DNA of 36,444 nucleotides from Anaerolineaceae bacterium (lineage in GTDB: Bacteria > Chloroflexota > Anaerolineae > Anaerolineales > Villigracilaceae): NCBI GenBank assembly GCA_003598975.1, contig QZIJ01000145.1:1-36444 (forward strand), given 5' to 3'. Both the position numbers and the translations under genes were made by a program. The notes below the pieces were generated by a model. It searched no databases. It had not been told where the DNA came from and was given only the letters and a program-made list of their open reading frames with translations. This document shows positions 14,996 through 22,248 of the stretch, one piece after another. Every line of letters starts with the position of its first letter. Within the stretch, counting starts at the first letter, position 1.

Positions 14996-16105
14996 TCAAT
15001 ATACAGGCATCGGCATGCCCGTACCATTCAACTGGACATCCCTCGGATTCGACGTCCACACGCCGGGGATGACCGTCCCGCAGTGCGGGCATTTCCCAGC
15101 CTCCGTAATTCGATACGCGCGGACCCGATAACCGCGTCGCTCGACGACTGGCCGATTGCACCCCGGGCAGAACGTGTCCTCATACTCGCCCACCCGCCCG
15201 GGCAAATTCCCCGCGTAGACGAAGTGCAGCCCCGCCTCGCGGCCGATATCCGCCGCGCGCTGAAGCGTGAGCGCGTCCGTGTTGTCATGGCCGGTCATCT
15301 TGTAATCCTGATGGAAAGCCGTTACGTGCCAGGGGATGTCGGGGGAGAGTCCCGCGAGGAAACGCGCGGCCTCCCAAAGTTCAGCATTGGAATCGTTGAA
15401 GTCCGGGACGACGAGAGTCACCACCTCCACCCACAGTCCCATCTCGCGCGCCCGCTTGATTCCATCCAGCGTATTCTGCAACACGCCGCCCAGTTTGCGA
15501 TAGTTCTTGTCGTTCATGGATTTCAAATCCACTTTGTACGTGTCGAGATACGGACGCAAATACTCCATCACTTCGGGCGTGTTGTTGCCATTGGAAACAT
15601 AGGCGCATTTCAACCCCGCGGACTTGGCTTCCTTGAAAATTGCCGCGGCCCACTCGCTGGTGATGAGCGGCTCGTTATAGGAAGAGACCACCACCGATGC
15701 CCTCGTCCGCAGCGCCGCCTCCACCATTTGCGACGGGCTGATGCGCCGTACCAGCCCGATGGAAGAATCCGACTGCGGATCGCGCATGGCTTGCGAGGTG
15801 TACCAATTCTGGCAGTAGCCACAGTGAAAATCACAACCCAGCATCCCAAACGTCAGCGCCGTCTCGCCGGGCAAAACATGTGAAAAGGGTTTCTTCTCGA
15901 TGGGGTCGGCCTGCAACGCGGCGACGTACCCAAACGGCACGCGCAATTCTCCTCCCTGATTGAACCGCACCTGACAGATACCGCGCCGGCCTTCACGGAT
16001 CAGGCAACGGTGTCCACAAGCCACACAACGCACCGCGCCATCCGCTTCCTTTGTGTACAAGTCCCCCGTCTGGGTCAATTGGTCGAGCACATCAGCGATG
16101 CTCAT
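14996..16105 (-). CDS. amrS: AmrS-like radical SAM enzyme (AmmeMemoRadiSam / PflA-related)
   Basis: 369 aa. The radical SAM cluster motif CDFHCGYC gives Cys91, Cys95 and Cys98. Before it is a Cys-rich N-terminus (Cys27, 30, 34, 44 in CVACGHRCLIREGRRGIC) and GYVAALQADPIEKKPFSHVLPG, which is characteristic of the AmrS family, relatives of pyruvate formate-lyase activating enzyme. After it come YNEPLITSEW and the DLKSMNDKNYRKLGGV stretch. The last ~45 residues form a further zinc-ribbon-like tail (CPGCNRP and CPHCG). The AmmeMemoRadiSam partners, AmrA and the Memo-like protein, are not adjacent. It diverges from mobA with only 17 nt between the start codons. Its substrate is not known. Confidence 0.9.
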   Translation of the reverse strand: MSIADVLDQLTQTGDLYTKEADGAVRCVACGHRCLIREGRRGICQVRFNQGGELRVPFGYVAALQADPIEKKPFSHVLPGETALTFGMLGCDFHCGYCQNWYTSQAMRDPQSDSSIGLVRRISPSQMVEAALRTRASVVVSSYNEPLITSEWAAAIFKEAKSAGLKCAYVSNGNNTPEVMEYLRPYLDTYKVDLKSMNDKNYRKLGGVLQNTLDGIKRAREMGLWVEVVTLVVPDFNDSNAELWEAARFLAGLSPDIPWHVTAFHQDYKMTGHDNTDALTLQRAADIGREAGLHFVYAGNLPGRVGEYEDTFCPGCNRPVVERRGYRVRAYRITEAGKCPHCGTVIPGVWTSNPRDVQLNGTGMPMPVY

Positions 16106-16108
16106 ACC

Positions 16109-16119
16109 GTATAATATAC
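16109..16119. promoter_or_regulatory. Shared palindromic -10 for amrS and mobA, both leaderless
   Basis: GTATAATATAC is a palindrome around A16114. It reads TATAAT (16110-16115) on the plus strand, 7 nt before the mobA ATG at 16123, and TATATT (16118-16113) on the minus strand, 7 nt before the amrS ATG at 16105. One melting site could start both transcripts at their start codons. Confidence 0.65.
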
Positions 16120-16122
16120 CGC

Positions 16123-16749
16123 ATGTTCAGCCTCGTGATACAAGCCGGTGGACAGTCCACGCGCATGGGCGAGGACAAGGCGCTCAAGCCTTTCCTCGGG
16201 CGGCCGCTCATCCAGCATGTGATCGAACGACTCGCTCCCCTCACGGATGAAATCCTCGTGACGACGAATCGCCCCAACGATTACGCCTTCCTGAACGCTT
16301 CGACAGGCTCAGCGCACCGTGTGCGCCTCGTTTCGGACCTCGCGCCGGGCCGCGGTCCCCTCGGCGGACTTTATACTGCGGTCGCTTCAGCCGCATCGCC
16401 CATCGTGGCAGTCGTCGCCTGCGATATGCCGTTCGCCAGCGCGCGGCTTCTCGAAACCGCGATCCGCATCATGGTCAAGGAAGAGGCGGATGTGGTCATC
16501 GCCAGAACAGACGAGGGCTACGAACCCTTCCACGCGGTCTATCGCCGCGAGACGTGCGTCCCTGCCATCCAATCTGCCATTGCAGCGGATCAGTGGAAGG
16601 TCATTGCATGGTTCCCCGCGGTGAAAGTTCGCGAACTGACGCTTGCGGAAGTGTCCGCCTCCGACCCGGGCGGCCGCGCGTTCTGGAACGTTAACACACC
16701 CGAGGAGTTTGCCGAGGCCGAACGGTTGGCGAAACTACCGAACCACTAA
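16123..16749 (+). CDS. mobA: Molybdenum cofactor guanylyltransferase MobA
   Basis: 208 aa. Attaches GMP to molybdopterin. The N-terminal nucleotide-binding loop reads FSLVIQAGGQSTRMGEDKALKPFLGRPL, where Gly-Gly-x-Ser-x-Arg-Met-Gly-x-Asp-Lys is the family signature. DLAPGRGPLGGLYTAV, VACDMPF and NVNTPEEF follow. I start at 16123; an in-frame earlier ATG at 16051 would extend into amrS and add unrelated sequence. The codons for NASTGSAHR (about 16292-16318) coincide with a dispersed repeat and look like an insertion between two conserved blocks. The last 15 nt overlap the UspA gene on the other strand. MsrP in this window is a plausible Mo-enzyme client, although that enzyme in E. coli uses the form without the added nucleotide. 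Confidence 0.9.
   Translation: MFSLVIQAGGQSTRMGEDKALKPFLGRPLIQHVIERLAPLTDEILVTTNRPNDYAFLNASTGSAHRVRLVSDLAPGRGPLGGLYTAVASAASPIVAVVACDMPFASARLLETAIRIMVKEEADVVIARTDEGYEPFHAVYRRETCVPAIQSAIAADQWKVIAWFPAVKVRELTLAEVSASDPGGRAFWNVNTPEEFAEAERLAKLPNH
16295..16319 (+). repeat. Dispersed-repeat fragment inside the mobA coding region
   Basis: Contains CTTCGACAGGCTCAG (16298-16312), a sequence I know as a frequent intergenic repeat in many genomes. Here it is read in frame and encodes ASTGSA. Confidence 0.5.
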
Positions 16750-17157
16750 CACCGGGCAGGGCGCGTGCGATATTACCTTTTGGCTGGTACTGCCAAGCAA
16801 CGCGCCTGCCAACCGGCCCAGACCGCGCGAACCGATCACGATCACATCGCTTTGGCGCGTGGCGGCCACGTTGACGATGGCCTCGGCGGGCGAGCCTTCC
16901 AGCAACTCGGATTGCAGTTCGCCAGGGACTTCGCCCACGGTTGCGAGCGCGCTCTGCAGGATCGTCTGCGCATCTTTCAGGCGGGCTTCAATGGCATATT
17001 GCATGTAGGGGTCGCCGATGTAAGGCGGGATGGGATCGTAGGCAACGACGACGCGCAGTTCAGTAGATTTCATGTCACGCGCCAATTCACCCGCCACCTG
17101 GGCGGCGCGCAAGCCGTGTTCTGAACCGTCGACGGCAAGAAGGATTTTTTCGAACAT
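16735..17157 (-). CDS. Universal stress protein, UspA family
   Basis: 140 aa, a single Usp domain. MFEKILLAVDGSEHGLRAA gives the first strand with its Asp. The C-terminal GSRGLGRLAGALLGSTSQKVISHAPCPVLVVR holds the G-2x-G-9x-G-S/T nucleotide-binding motif, so this member probably binds ATP. The start has GGAGG 5 nt upstream. The 3' end overlaps mobA by 15 nt on the opposite strand. It diverges from the class V aminotransferase gene. The physiological role is not readable from sequence. Confidence 0.92.
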   Translation of the reverse strand: MFEKILLAVDGSEHGLRAAQVAGELARDMKSTELRVVVAYDPIPPYIGDPYMQYAIEARLKDAQTILQSALATVGEVPGELQSELLEGSPAEAIVNVAATRQSDVIVIGSRGLGRLAGALLGSTSQKVISHAPCPVLVVR

Positions 17158-17186
17158 GGTGCCTCCTTTCTGTGCGGTACAATTTC

Positions 17187-17215
17187 AGTATACAGGAATT
17201 TTGACGACAAATCAA
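17187..17215 (-). promoter_or_regulatory. Promoter of the UspA gene
   Basis: TTGATT (17215-17210), 17-bp spacer, TATACT (17192-17187), then a leader of about 23 nt with AAAGGAGG before the ATG at 17157. Confidence 0.6.
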
Positions 17216-17237
17216 ATATCCCATTCAGGAGACCGCC

Positions 17238-18497
17238 ATGCCTCTCGATTTGAATCTCATTCGCCAGCAATTTCCATCGCTCGAGCGTCCCGCTGTTTTC
17301 TTTGACAACCCCGGCGGCACGCAGATCGCGCGTCAAAGCGTGGAGCACATCAACAGGTATCTGCTCGAAAGCAACGCCAATCACGAGGGTGCGTTCGAGA
17401 CCAGCCAAAAATCGGACGCGGTGCTGGACGAAGCGCACGCGGCAATGGCCGATTTTCTCAACGCGGCGCGGCCCGAGGAGATCGTCTTCGGCAACAACAT
17501 GACGACGCTGACCCTGCACTTGTCGCGCACGCTTGCGCGGACTCTTTCCGCGGGCGATGAGATCGTGGTGACGCGTCTCGACCACGACGCGAACATCTCG
17601 CCGTGGTTACTCGTTGCCGAGGACAAGGGGTGCAAGGTGACGTGGATTGATTTCGATGTGGAAGACTGCACGCTGAAATTGGACGAATTCCAGAAGGCGA
17701 TGGAACGCAAGCCGAAGATCGTCGCGTTCGGATACGCGTCCAACGCAGTGGGAACGATCAATCCCGTGCGCAAATTGACGAAGATGGCAAAAGAGGCGGG
17801 TGCGCTGGTTTACATCGACGCGGTGCAGTACGCGCCGCACGGCCCCATCGACGTGCAGAACATCGGTTGTGATTTCCTCGTGTGCAGCAGTTACAAATTC
17901 TTCGGTCCGCACGCGGGCGCGTTATACGGACGTTACGACCTGCTCAACGAGTTGAAGGCGTACAAGGTGCGTCCCGCCACGAACAATCCGCCTGGAAAAT
18001 TCGAGACGGGGACGCAGAATCACGAAGGCATCGCGGGCGTGCTGGGCGCGTTGGAATATTTCGAGTGGCTGGGGAATCAGTTCGGCGGCGCGGCCGCGGA
18101 AAGTTTGCGCGAGAGCGGGTTCTCGGGACGGCGTCTCGCGCTCAAGCAGGCGATGACGGCCATCCGTTCGTACGAATACGAGATGAGCCGCGCGCTGCTG
18201 GTGGCAATCGCGTCCGTGCCGGGGACGCGCATCTACGGCATCACCGACAGCAAGAGTCTCGACCAACGCGTGCCAACCGTCTCGTTCACGCTGGAGGGGA
18301 AGCATCCACGCGCGGTGGCGGAGGCGCTGGGCAAGGCTGGCTTCTACGTGTGGGATGGGAACTACTACGCGCTGGCTGTGACGGAACGCCTCGGCGTGGA
18401 GGCGTCGGGCGGGATGGTGCGCGTTGGTGCGGCACATTACAACACGCTGGAGGAAGTGGCACGGTTACAGGAAACACTTGTGAAAATCGCCAAGTGA
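17238..18497 (+). CDS. Class V aminotransferase fold enzyme, cysteine desulfurase-like
   Basis: 419 aa. PLP enzyme of the SufS/NifS superfamily, close in length and motifs to the VC1184 group (TIGR01976). FFDNPGGTQIARQSVEHI is the typical start. VVTRLDHDANISPW and YIDAVQYAPHGPIDV place the PLP-contacting residues, and Lys220 in CSSYKFFGPHAGALYG is the expected Schiff-base Lys. SufS-type desulfurases need a catalytic Cys in a C-terminal loop (usually HCAxP). The matching region here, GFYVWDGNYYALAV, has no Cys, so sulfur transfer is doubtful. A lyase or epimerase activity on an amino acid is equally possible. The ATG at 17238 has TTCAGGAG upstream. Confidence 0.88.
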   Translation: MPLDLNLIRQQFPSLERPAVFFDNPGGTQIARQSVEHINRYLLESNANHEGAFETSQKSDAVLDEAHAAMADFLNAARPEEIVFGNNMTTLTLHLSRTLARTLSAGDEIVVTRLDHDANISPWLLVAEDKGCKVTWIDFDVEDCTLKLDEFQKAMERKPKIVAFGYASNAVGTINPVRKLTKMAKEAGALVYIDAVQYAPHGPIDVQNIGCDFLVCSSYKFFGPHAGALYGRYDLLNELKAYKVRPATNNPPGKFETGTQNHEGIAGVLGALEYFEWLGNQFGGAAAESLRESGFSGRRLALKQAMTAIRSYEYEMSRALLVAIASVPGTRIYGITDSKSLDQRVPTVSFTLEGKHPRAVAEALGKAGFYVWDGNYYALAVTERLGVEASGGMVRVGAAHYNTLEEVARLQETLVKIAK

Positions 18498-18513
18498 ACA
18501 AAGCGGTTGATAT

Positions 18514-18587
18514 AAACAGACATGATTCCCCCCGAACTTAAGAAATCCGTGGCTAAAGATTAAATTTGGGATGAGTCATGTCTGTTT
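18514..18587. repeat. Palindromic element, short form
   Basis: AAACAGACATGA (18514-18525) and TCATGTCTGTTT (18576-18587) pair perfectly over 12 bp. Between them are CTTAAGAAATCC and GTGGCTAAAGATTAAAT, both shared with the element at 10700-10857. The inner modules of that longer copy are absent. It abuts the stop codon of the acyltransferase gene. Confidence 0.75.
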
Positions 18588-18588
18588 T

Positions 18589-19641
18589 TTATGGAACCAT
18601 TGTGCGTAAGACAGGGATTTTTCTTAGCAACGCCGTGATTCCCCACGATAACAGGAAAGCGATGAGCGTGACAATGGGGATGACGAGAAGCGAGGAGCCA
18701 TCTTTCGTCGCGAAACCCAGCGCGTTCCAGGCTGCGGCCATCCCGATGAGAACGAAGGAGTGGATGAGGTAAATCCCGAATGTGGACGGGCTGACGAGGC
18801 TGGAGAGGCGCGCCAGCCACTGACGAATCCGCTCGCCCGCGGCTTTGAGCAGGAGGAACGTCCCGATCGCCATGATGATGATGTTCAAGCTGGGATAACT
18901 GCGGAAGGGCAACTCGTTGTTCTGCGGAGGCAGGTCAAAGTAGAAGACGGCGAAGGTGGAGACAAATCCAACCGTGAAGAGCGCGATAGCCGTCCACAAT
19001 AGGCGCGGGGTGGTTTGGAGGCGTCCGAGGTAGAGTCCCAGCAGGAAGTAGCCGACGTAACTTGCCGCATAATACATCTCGAATCCGTTTTTGATCGGCG
19101 TGAACTCTTCGAGGATGAACATGATGGGCATGATGACAAACCACAGCCCGATGTAATAGAGAATGTCCGAGTCTTTGGCTTTGGCGACGAAGAGACGCAG
19201 GATGGGCGTGAAGAAGTACAGGCCGATGAGCGCGTAGAAGAACCACAGGTGAGCGGCCCGAGGTCCACGCAGGATGCGGACGAATATCCCGATAATCGCT
19301 TCGAATGTCACGCCCGTCTCTACAAAGGGATGCGAGCCGTAGATGTCATAAATGACCGACCAGATGATGAAGGGGATGAGAATCTTCGCGGCGCGTTTGC
19401 GGAAGAAGGTGACGGTATCCTCCTGCCTGGAGAGGAGCAGAAACCCGCTCATCAGAAAAAACAACGGCACGCCGTTGCGCGAGATGGTGTAGAAAATCCG
19501 ATCTGCCCAAAATGGACCGCTTCCCCACACGTCCACGTGCGCGAGCGTGACGAGCACCGTGCCGACGAATCGCATGAAATCCACCCAGGGGAGGATGGAA
19601 TGAGGCGTCTTCTCTTCGGTTGTGGTGAGTTGATAATCCAT
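18589..19641 (-). CDS. Acyltransferase 3 family membrane protein
   Basis: 350 aa with about ten hydrophobic segments. The N-terminal LPWVDFMRFVGTVLVTLAHVDVW matches the R/K-x10-H pattern of acyltransferase 3 proteins (OatA/NodX-like), and RNGVPLFFLMSGFLLL is the next conserved block. These enzymes O-acylate cell-surface sugars, peptidoglycan or lipids. The target here is unknown. Its ATG shares one base with the stop codon of the upstream GNAT-like gene (TAATG), so translation is likely coupled and the two may act on the same pathway. Confidence 0.9.
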   Translation of the reverse strand: MDYQLTTTEEKTPHSILPWVDFMRFVGTVLVTLAHVDVWGSGPFWADRIFYTISRNGVPLFFLMSGFLLLSRQEDTVTFFRKRAAKILIPFIIWSVIYDIYGSHPFVETGVTFEAIIGIFVRILRGPRAAHLWFFYALIGLYFFTPILRLFVAKAKDSDILYYIGLWFVIMPIMFILEEFTPIKNGFEMYYAASYVGYFLLGLYLGRLQTTPRLLWTAIALFTVGFVSTFAVFYFDLPPQNNELPFRSYPSLNIIIMAIGTFLLLKAAGERIRQWLARLSSLVSPSTFGIYLIHSFVLIGMAAAWNALGFATKDGSSLLVIPIVTLIAFLLSWGITALLRKIPVLRTMVP

Positions 19642-20771
19642 TAGAGAGATTTTCGATAAACGCGGTGATTTTTATATTCCACGCCGTTCAGGTTCTTCAG
19701 GTCGGCGCGCATCTGTTTGGTGGTCTCGGCTACCTGCGTCATCTCGACATGCTCAAACTGGTTGAAACTGAAGACCGTCTTTGCCATTTCGTAATAAAGG
19801 AGCGCGTTGCCGCCCATGCCCTGAAATTCGGGCAGGATGCCCATACCGTTCCCGCTGATGGTTTTCGTGCGCTTCATTTCCAACAGGAGGTCGGGGAGGC
19901 CGAACGGAAGCAGTTTTCCTTTGGCGCGCTGGAGCGCGGACGAAACATCGGGGAAGGCAAAGAGGAATCCGACGATCTCTTCCTCGTGCAGGATGACCTT
20001 GATGAGACGATAGTCGGCCACGAGGAAGATGTTGTCCACGGCGTATTGGATGTCACCGGGCGAGAAGGGATAGTATTCCCAATTGTGGATGAAGGCCTTA
20101 TTGTAGGCCGCACCGATGCGCGGCGCCCATTGGACGAGTTCGCGTTTGCTCTTGAACCTCTTGACCCACAGGTTGCCGCGTTTGAGCACACGCTCGGCAA
20201 TGCGTTCGACGCGCTCGGGAATCTTGAACGCGTCCGAGGGGAGGTAGCAGGAGACGAAGTCCACTTCTTTTTCGAAGCCGAGATCTTCCACCAGTTTGGG
20301 ATAGTAGGCGTAGTTGTAATTCATCATCGTCATCATCTGGCGATGTTCGAAGCCGAGGATCTGGATGCCGTAGCCATCGAACGGGGAGAGGCCTTTCGGG
20401 CCGATCAAAGTGTCCATACCGCGCGCCCGCGCCCAGTCGAAGACGGAACCGAAGAGCGCATCCGCCACCGATTGGTCATCCACACTTTCAAAGAAGGAGA
20501 ACTGCGCTTTTTTCGTCCCGTGATATTCGTTGAAGGGTTTGTTGATGCCCGCGCAGATGCGTCCCACCACGTTTCCATCGCGGACAGCGAGGAAGAAGTC
20601 CGCTTCGGAATGGCTGAAGAAGGGATGCTTCTTGCGGTTGAGCGGCAGATACGCATCCACGAAAAGCGGCGGCACCCATTGCGGACAGTCCTTGTAGAGT
20701 TGGTAGGGGTATTCAACAAAGCGCCTGACCTGGTCTTTGTCACTGGTGTCTACTTTTTCGATGGTGAGCAT
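19641..20771 (-). CDS. GNAT-like N-acyltransferase superfamily protein
   Basis: 376 aa from the ATG at 20771, which follows GAGGAGTGCCGCC. An upstream in-frame extension to 20861 lacks a ribosome site and reads as low-quality sequence. The fold is suggested by FFLAVRDGNVVGRICAGINK (an acyl-CoA binding-like strand pair), IGPKGLSPFDGYGIQILGFEH, and the C-terminal GMGILPEFQGMGGNALLYYEM, similar to the pyrophosphate-binding turn of GNAT proteins. Similar proteins (YghO-like) are often listed as hypothetical. It is coupled to the acyltransferase-3 gene by a 1-nt overlap, which suggests surface-molecule acylation. That link is inference. Confidence 0.75.
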   Translation of the reverse strand: MLTIEKVDTSDKDQVRRFVEYPYQLYKDCPQWVPPLFVDAYLPLNRKKHPFFSHSEADFFLAVRDGNVVGRICAGINKPFNEYHGTKKAQFSFFESVDDQSVADALFGSVFDWARARGMDTLIGPKGLSPFDGYGIQILGFEHRQMMTMMNYNYAYYPKLVEDLGFEKEVDFVSCYLPSDAFKIPERVERIAERVLKRGNLWVKRFKSKRELVQWAPRIGAAYNKAFIHNWEYYPFSPGDIQYAVDNIFLVADYRLIKVILHEEEIVGFLFAFPDVSSALQRAKGKLLPFGLPDLLLEMKRTKTISGNGMGILPEFQGMGGNALLYYEMAKTVFSFNQFEHVEMTQVAETTKQMRADLKNLNGVEYKNHRVYRKSL

Positions 20772-20800
20772 GGCGGCACTCCTCAAACGGATTTGAACCG

Positions 20801-20806
20801 AGTATA
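20801..20806 (-). promoter_or_regulatory. -10 box of the GNAT/acyltransferase unit
   Basis: TATACT on the minus strand, about 30 nt before the ATG at 20771. TGCCCGC-T-GCGGGCA (20815-20829), a 7-bp odd palindrome, lies in the spacer region and could be an operator. The -35 is poor. Confidence 0.4.
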
Positions 20807-20848
20807 AAACAATTTGCCCGCTGCGGGCAGTCGAATTACAAATGACAC

Positions 20849-20877
20849 TTGAATCTGACACGCGAGCGTGCTACAGT
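20849..20877 (+). promoter_or_regulatory. Promoter of the lipoprotein gene at 20996
   Basis: TTGAAT (20849-20854), 17-bp spacer, TACAGT (20872-20877). A leader of about 112 nt follows. The rest of the gap 20878-20995 shows no gene. Confidence 0.45.
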
Positions 20878-20995
20878 GGAAAGGTAGGCAACCTGTTCCC
20901 CTGTGATGAATAGGGCATTGTTGCGGTGACCGTTCTTGTCAGACAGTGTTTTTCTGTCGCCGCCGAGAAATTGCAATATCTCACTGGAGGATGTC

Positions 20996-21427
20996 ATGAA
21001 AGGATTGACCATTGGCCTGCTTGTGACCGCGCTCGCGCTGGCGGGATGCGGAGGCGGTTCCGCCCAACCGAAAGCGGGCGCGACTTTCAGCGGGCCGATC
21101 CAAATCGACGCGGACAAGGCGGAGAGCGCCTACTTGTCCTTCACCATCTCAGATGACGGAACTTCCATCACAAAGATTGGAGTCTCTTTCACCAATTTCA
21201 AGTGTGAGGTCATGTCTGCGGGATCGATGAGCATGAACAGCGGAGGAAACTTTCCCATAACAAATGGATTGGATCTGTCCCCCTCCAACATCGGCCAGAT
21301 CAAAGGTCGATTCAGTTCCCCTACCAAAGCCAGCGGAACCATTGACATCAAATTGAAGATCAACACCGGGTTCGGCTCCGCCGATTGCGACATGGGCACA
21401 TGGGAGTGGACCGCTGAAGCAAAGTGA
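20996..21427 (+). CDS. Small lipoprotein of unknown function
   Basis: 143 aa from the ATG at 20996, which has TGGAGG 6 nt upstream; an earlier in-frame ATG at 20936 lacks one. MKGLTIGLLVTALALAGC is a signal peptide with lipobox (Cys18). The mature part is a single predicted beta-rich domain with alternating polar and hydrophobic residues (AYLSFTISDDGTSITKIGVSF) and two further Cys (CEV and CDMGTWEW) that could form a disulfide. I do not recognise the family. Next to it are other secreted or envelope proteins. Confidence 0.8.
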   Translation: MKGLTIGLLVTALALAGCGGGSAQPKAGATFSGPIQIDADKAESAYLSFTISDDGTSITKIGVSFTNFKCEVMSAGSMSMNSGGNFPITNGLDLSPSNIGQIKGRFSSPTKASGTIDIKLKINTGFGSADCDMGTWEWTAEAK

Positions 21428-21478
21428 AAACGACAAGCGTCATCGCGACCGTCGAAGCATAGATACCGCAATAATGGG

Positions 21479-21492
21479 GCATCGAACGATGC
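21479..21492 (+). terminator. Small hairpin after the 20996 gene
   Basis: GCATCG-AA-CGATGC followed by TTCATTAAATATTTG. A weak terminator candidate because the U-run is interrupted. A longer GAAGCAT / ATGCTTC pairing surrounds it. Confidence 0.35.
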
Positions 21493-21525
21493 TTCATTAA
21501 ATATTTGTTTCCTTGAGGAGGAAGA

Positions 21526-22191
21526 ATGCACGAATCAAAATTTGTCCGTCTGCTCGGAGTTGCTGTGCTCACAGCAGTGATTCTGGGGTGTAGTGTGTTT
21601 TCAGGCCCACCCACGCCGACACCCATCCCAACACCAACACAGCCGCCAACATTTACGTTCGTCCCGCCCACAGACACCCCCATCCCCACCGATACGCCCG
21701 TTCCCACGTTCACGCCGGTGCCCGTCCAGTCATTGGAGACAATCATTGCGGCGGTACAGTTGGCGGCGCAAGGCAAAGGTGTGAAGGAAGCAGCCCCTTA
21801 CAAACCAGGCCCGGGTGTACACCCGCTTGTGGTCATTGCGCCCGCGAAAGAACAGGCTGAATGGAATACCAGTCTGCCCGCCGCCTGGCAACCGTCGAAC
21901 GTCGCTCAAGTGGAATTGGTCGCGGTAGTTCGGTATATCAACGTGGAGGTCGAGAAAGCGCGCTATATCGGCAAAGGGACGGGGATCATTTTCGTCAGCC
22001 GTATCCGCATCGATACGGAGATCATCCTGCACGAAGCCCAAACAGGTCAGACGGTGGCCTCCACAACCTTCAGGGGAGGAGAGCCGCCCACATTACCAAA
22101 ATCTCTTCCACTTGGGACAACCGCCTTGTATGGCACTAGTGTGGCTTATGAAACAGCCCAGGCATGGCTAAAGGCTTACGTGGAACCGTAA
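21526..22191 (+). CDS. Lipoprotein with Pro/Thr linker, unknown C-terminal domain
   Basis: 221 aa. A signal peptide ends at a lipobox, LTAVILGC, with Cys near residue 24. A Thr/Pro repeat linker covers about 28-68 (TPTPIPTPTQPPTFTF and similar). The C-terminal domain (about 75-221) contains VQLVAVVRYINVEVEKARYI-like strands and EIILHEAQTGQTVASTTFRG; I cannot assign it to a family. The ATG follows GAGGAGGAAG. The long linker suggests a domain held away from the membrane through the cell wall. The gene ends just before a bidirectional terminator. Confidence 0.82.
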   Translation: MHESKFVRLLGVAVLTAVILGCSVFSGPPTPTPIPTPTQPPTFTFVPPTDTPIPTDTPVPTFTPVPVQSLETIIAAVQLAAQGKGVKEAAPYKPGPGVHPLVVIAPAKEQAEWNTSLPAAWQPSNVAQVELVAVVRYINVEVEKARYIGKGTGIIFVSRIRIDTEIILHEAQTGQTVASTTFRGGEPPTLPKSLPLGTTALYGTSVAYETAQAWLKAYVEP

Positions 22192-22209
22192 CAAACAAGG
22201 TTGACTTGC

Positions 22210-22243
22210 AAAAAGGCAGTCGCTTTTGAAACGCTGCCTTTTT
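22210..22243. terminator. Bidirectional rho-independent terminator
   Basis: AAAAAGGCAG (22210-22219) and CTGCCTTTTT (22234-22243) pair over 10 bp, with A-runs on the left and T-runs on the right. It sits between two converging genes, so it can end transcripts from both sides. Confidence 0.8.
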
Positions 22244-22248
22244 CTTTC

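Noticed and set aside
19665..20807. 380-codon plus-strand frame
   Set aside because: Shadow of the GNAT-like gene; His/Val/Gly-rich without any domain signature.
21600..21730. Short tandem ACACC/CCGAC-type repeats that resemble a repeat array
   Set aside because: They encode the Thr/Pro linker of a lipoprotein in a single frame; spacing and sequence do not fit CRISPR.
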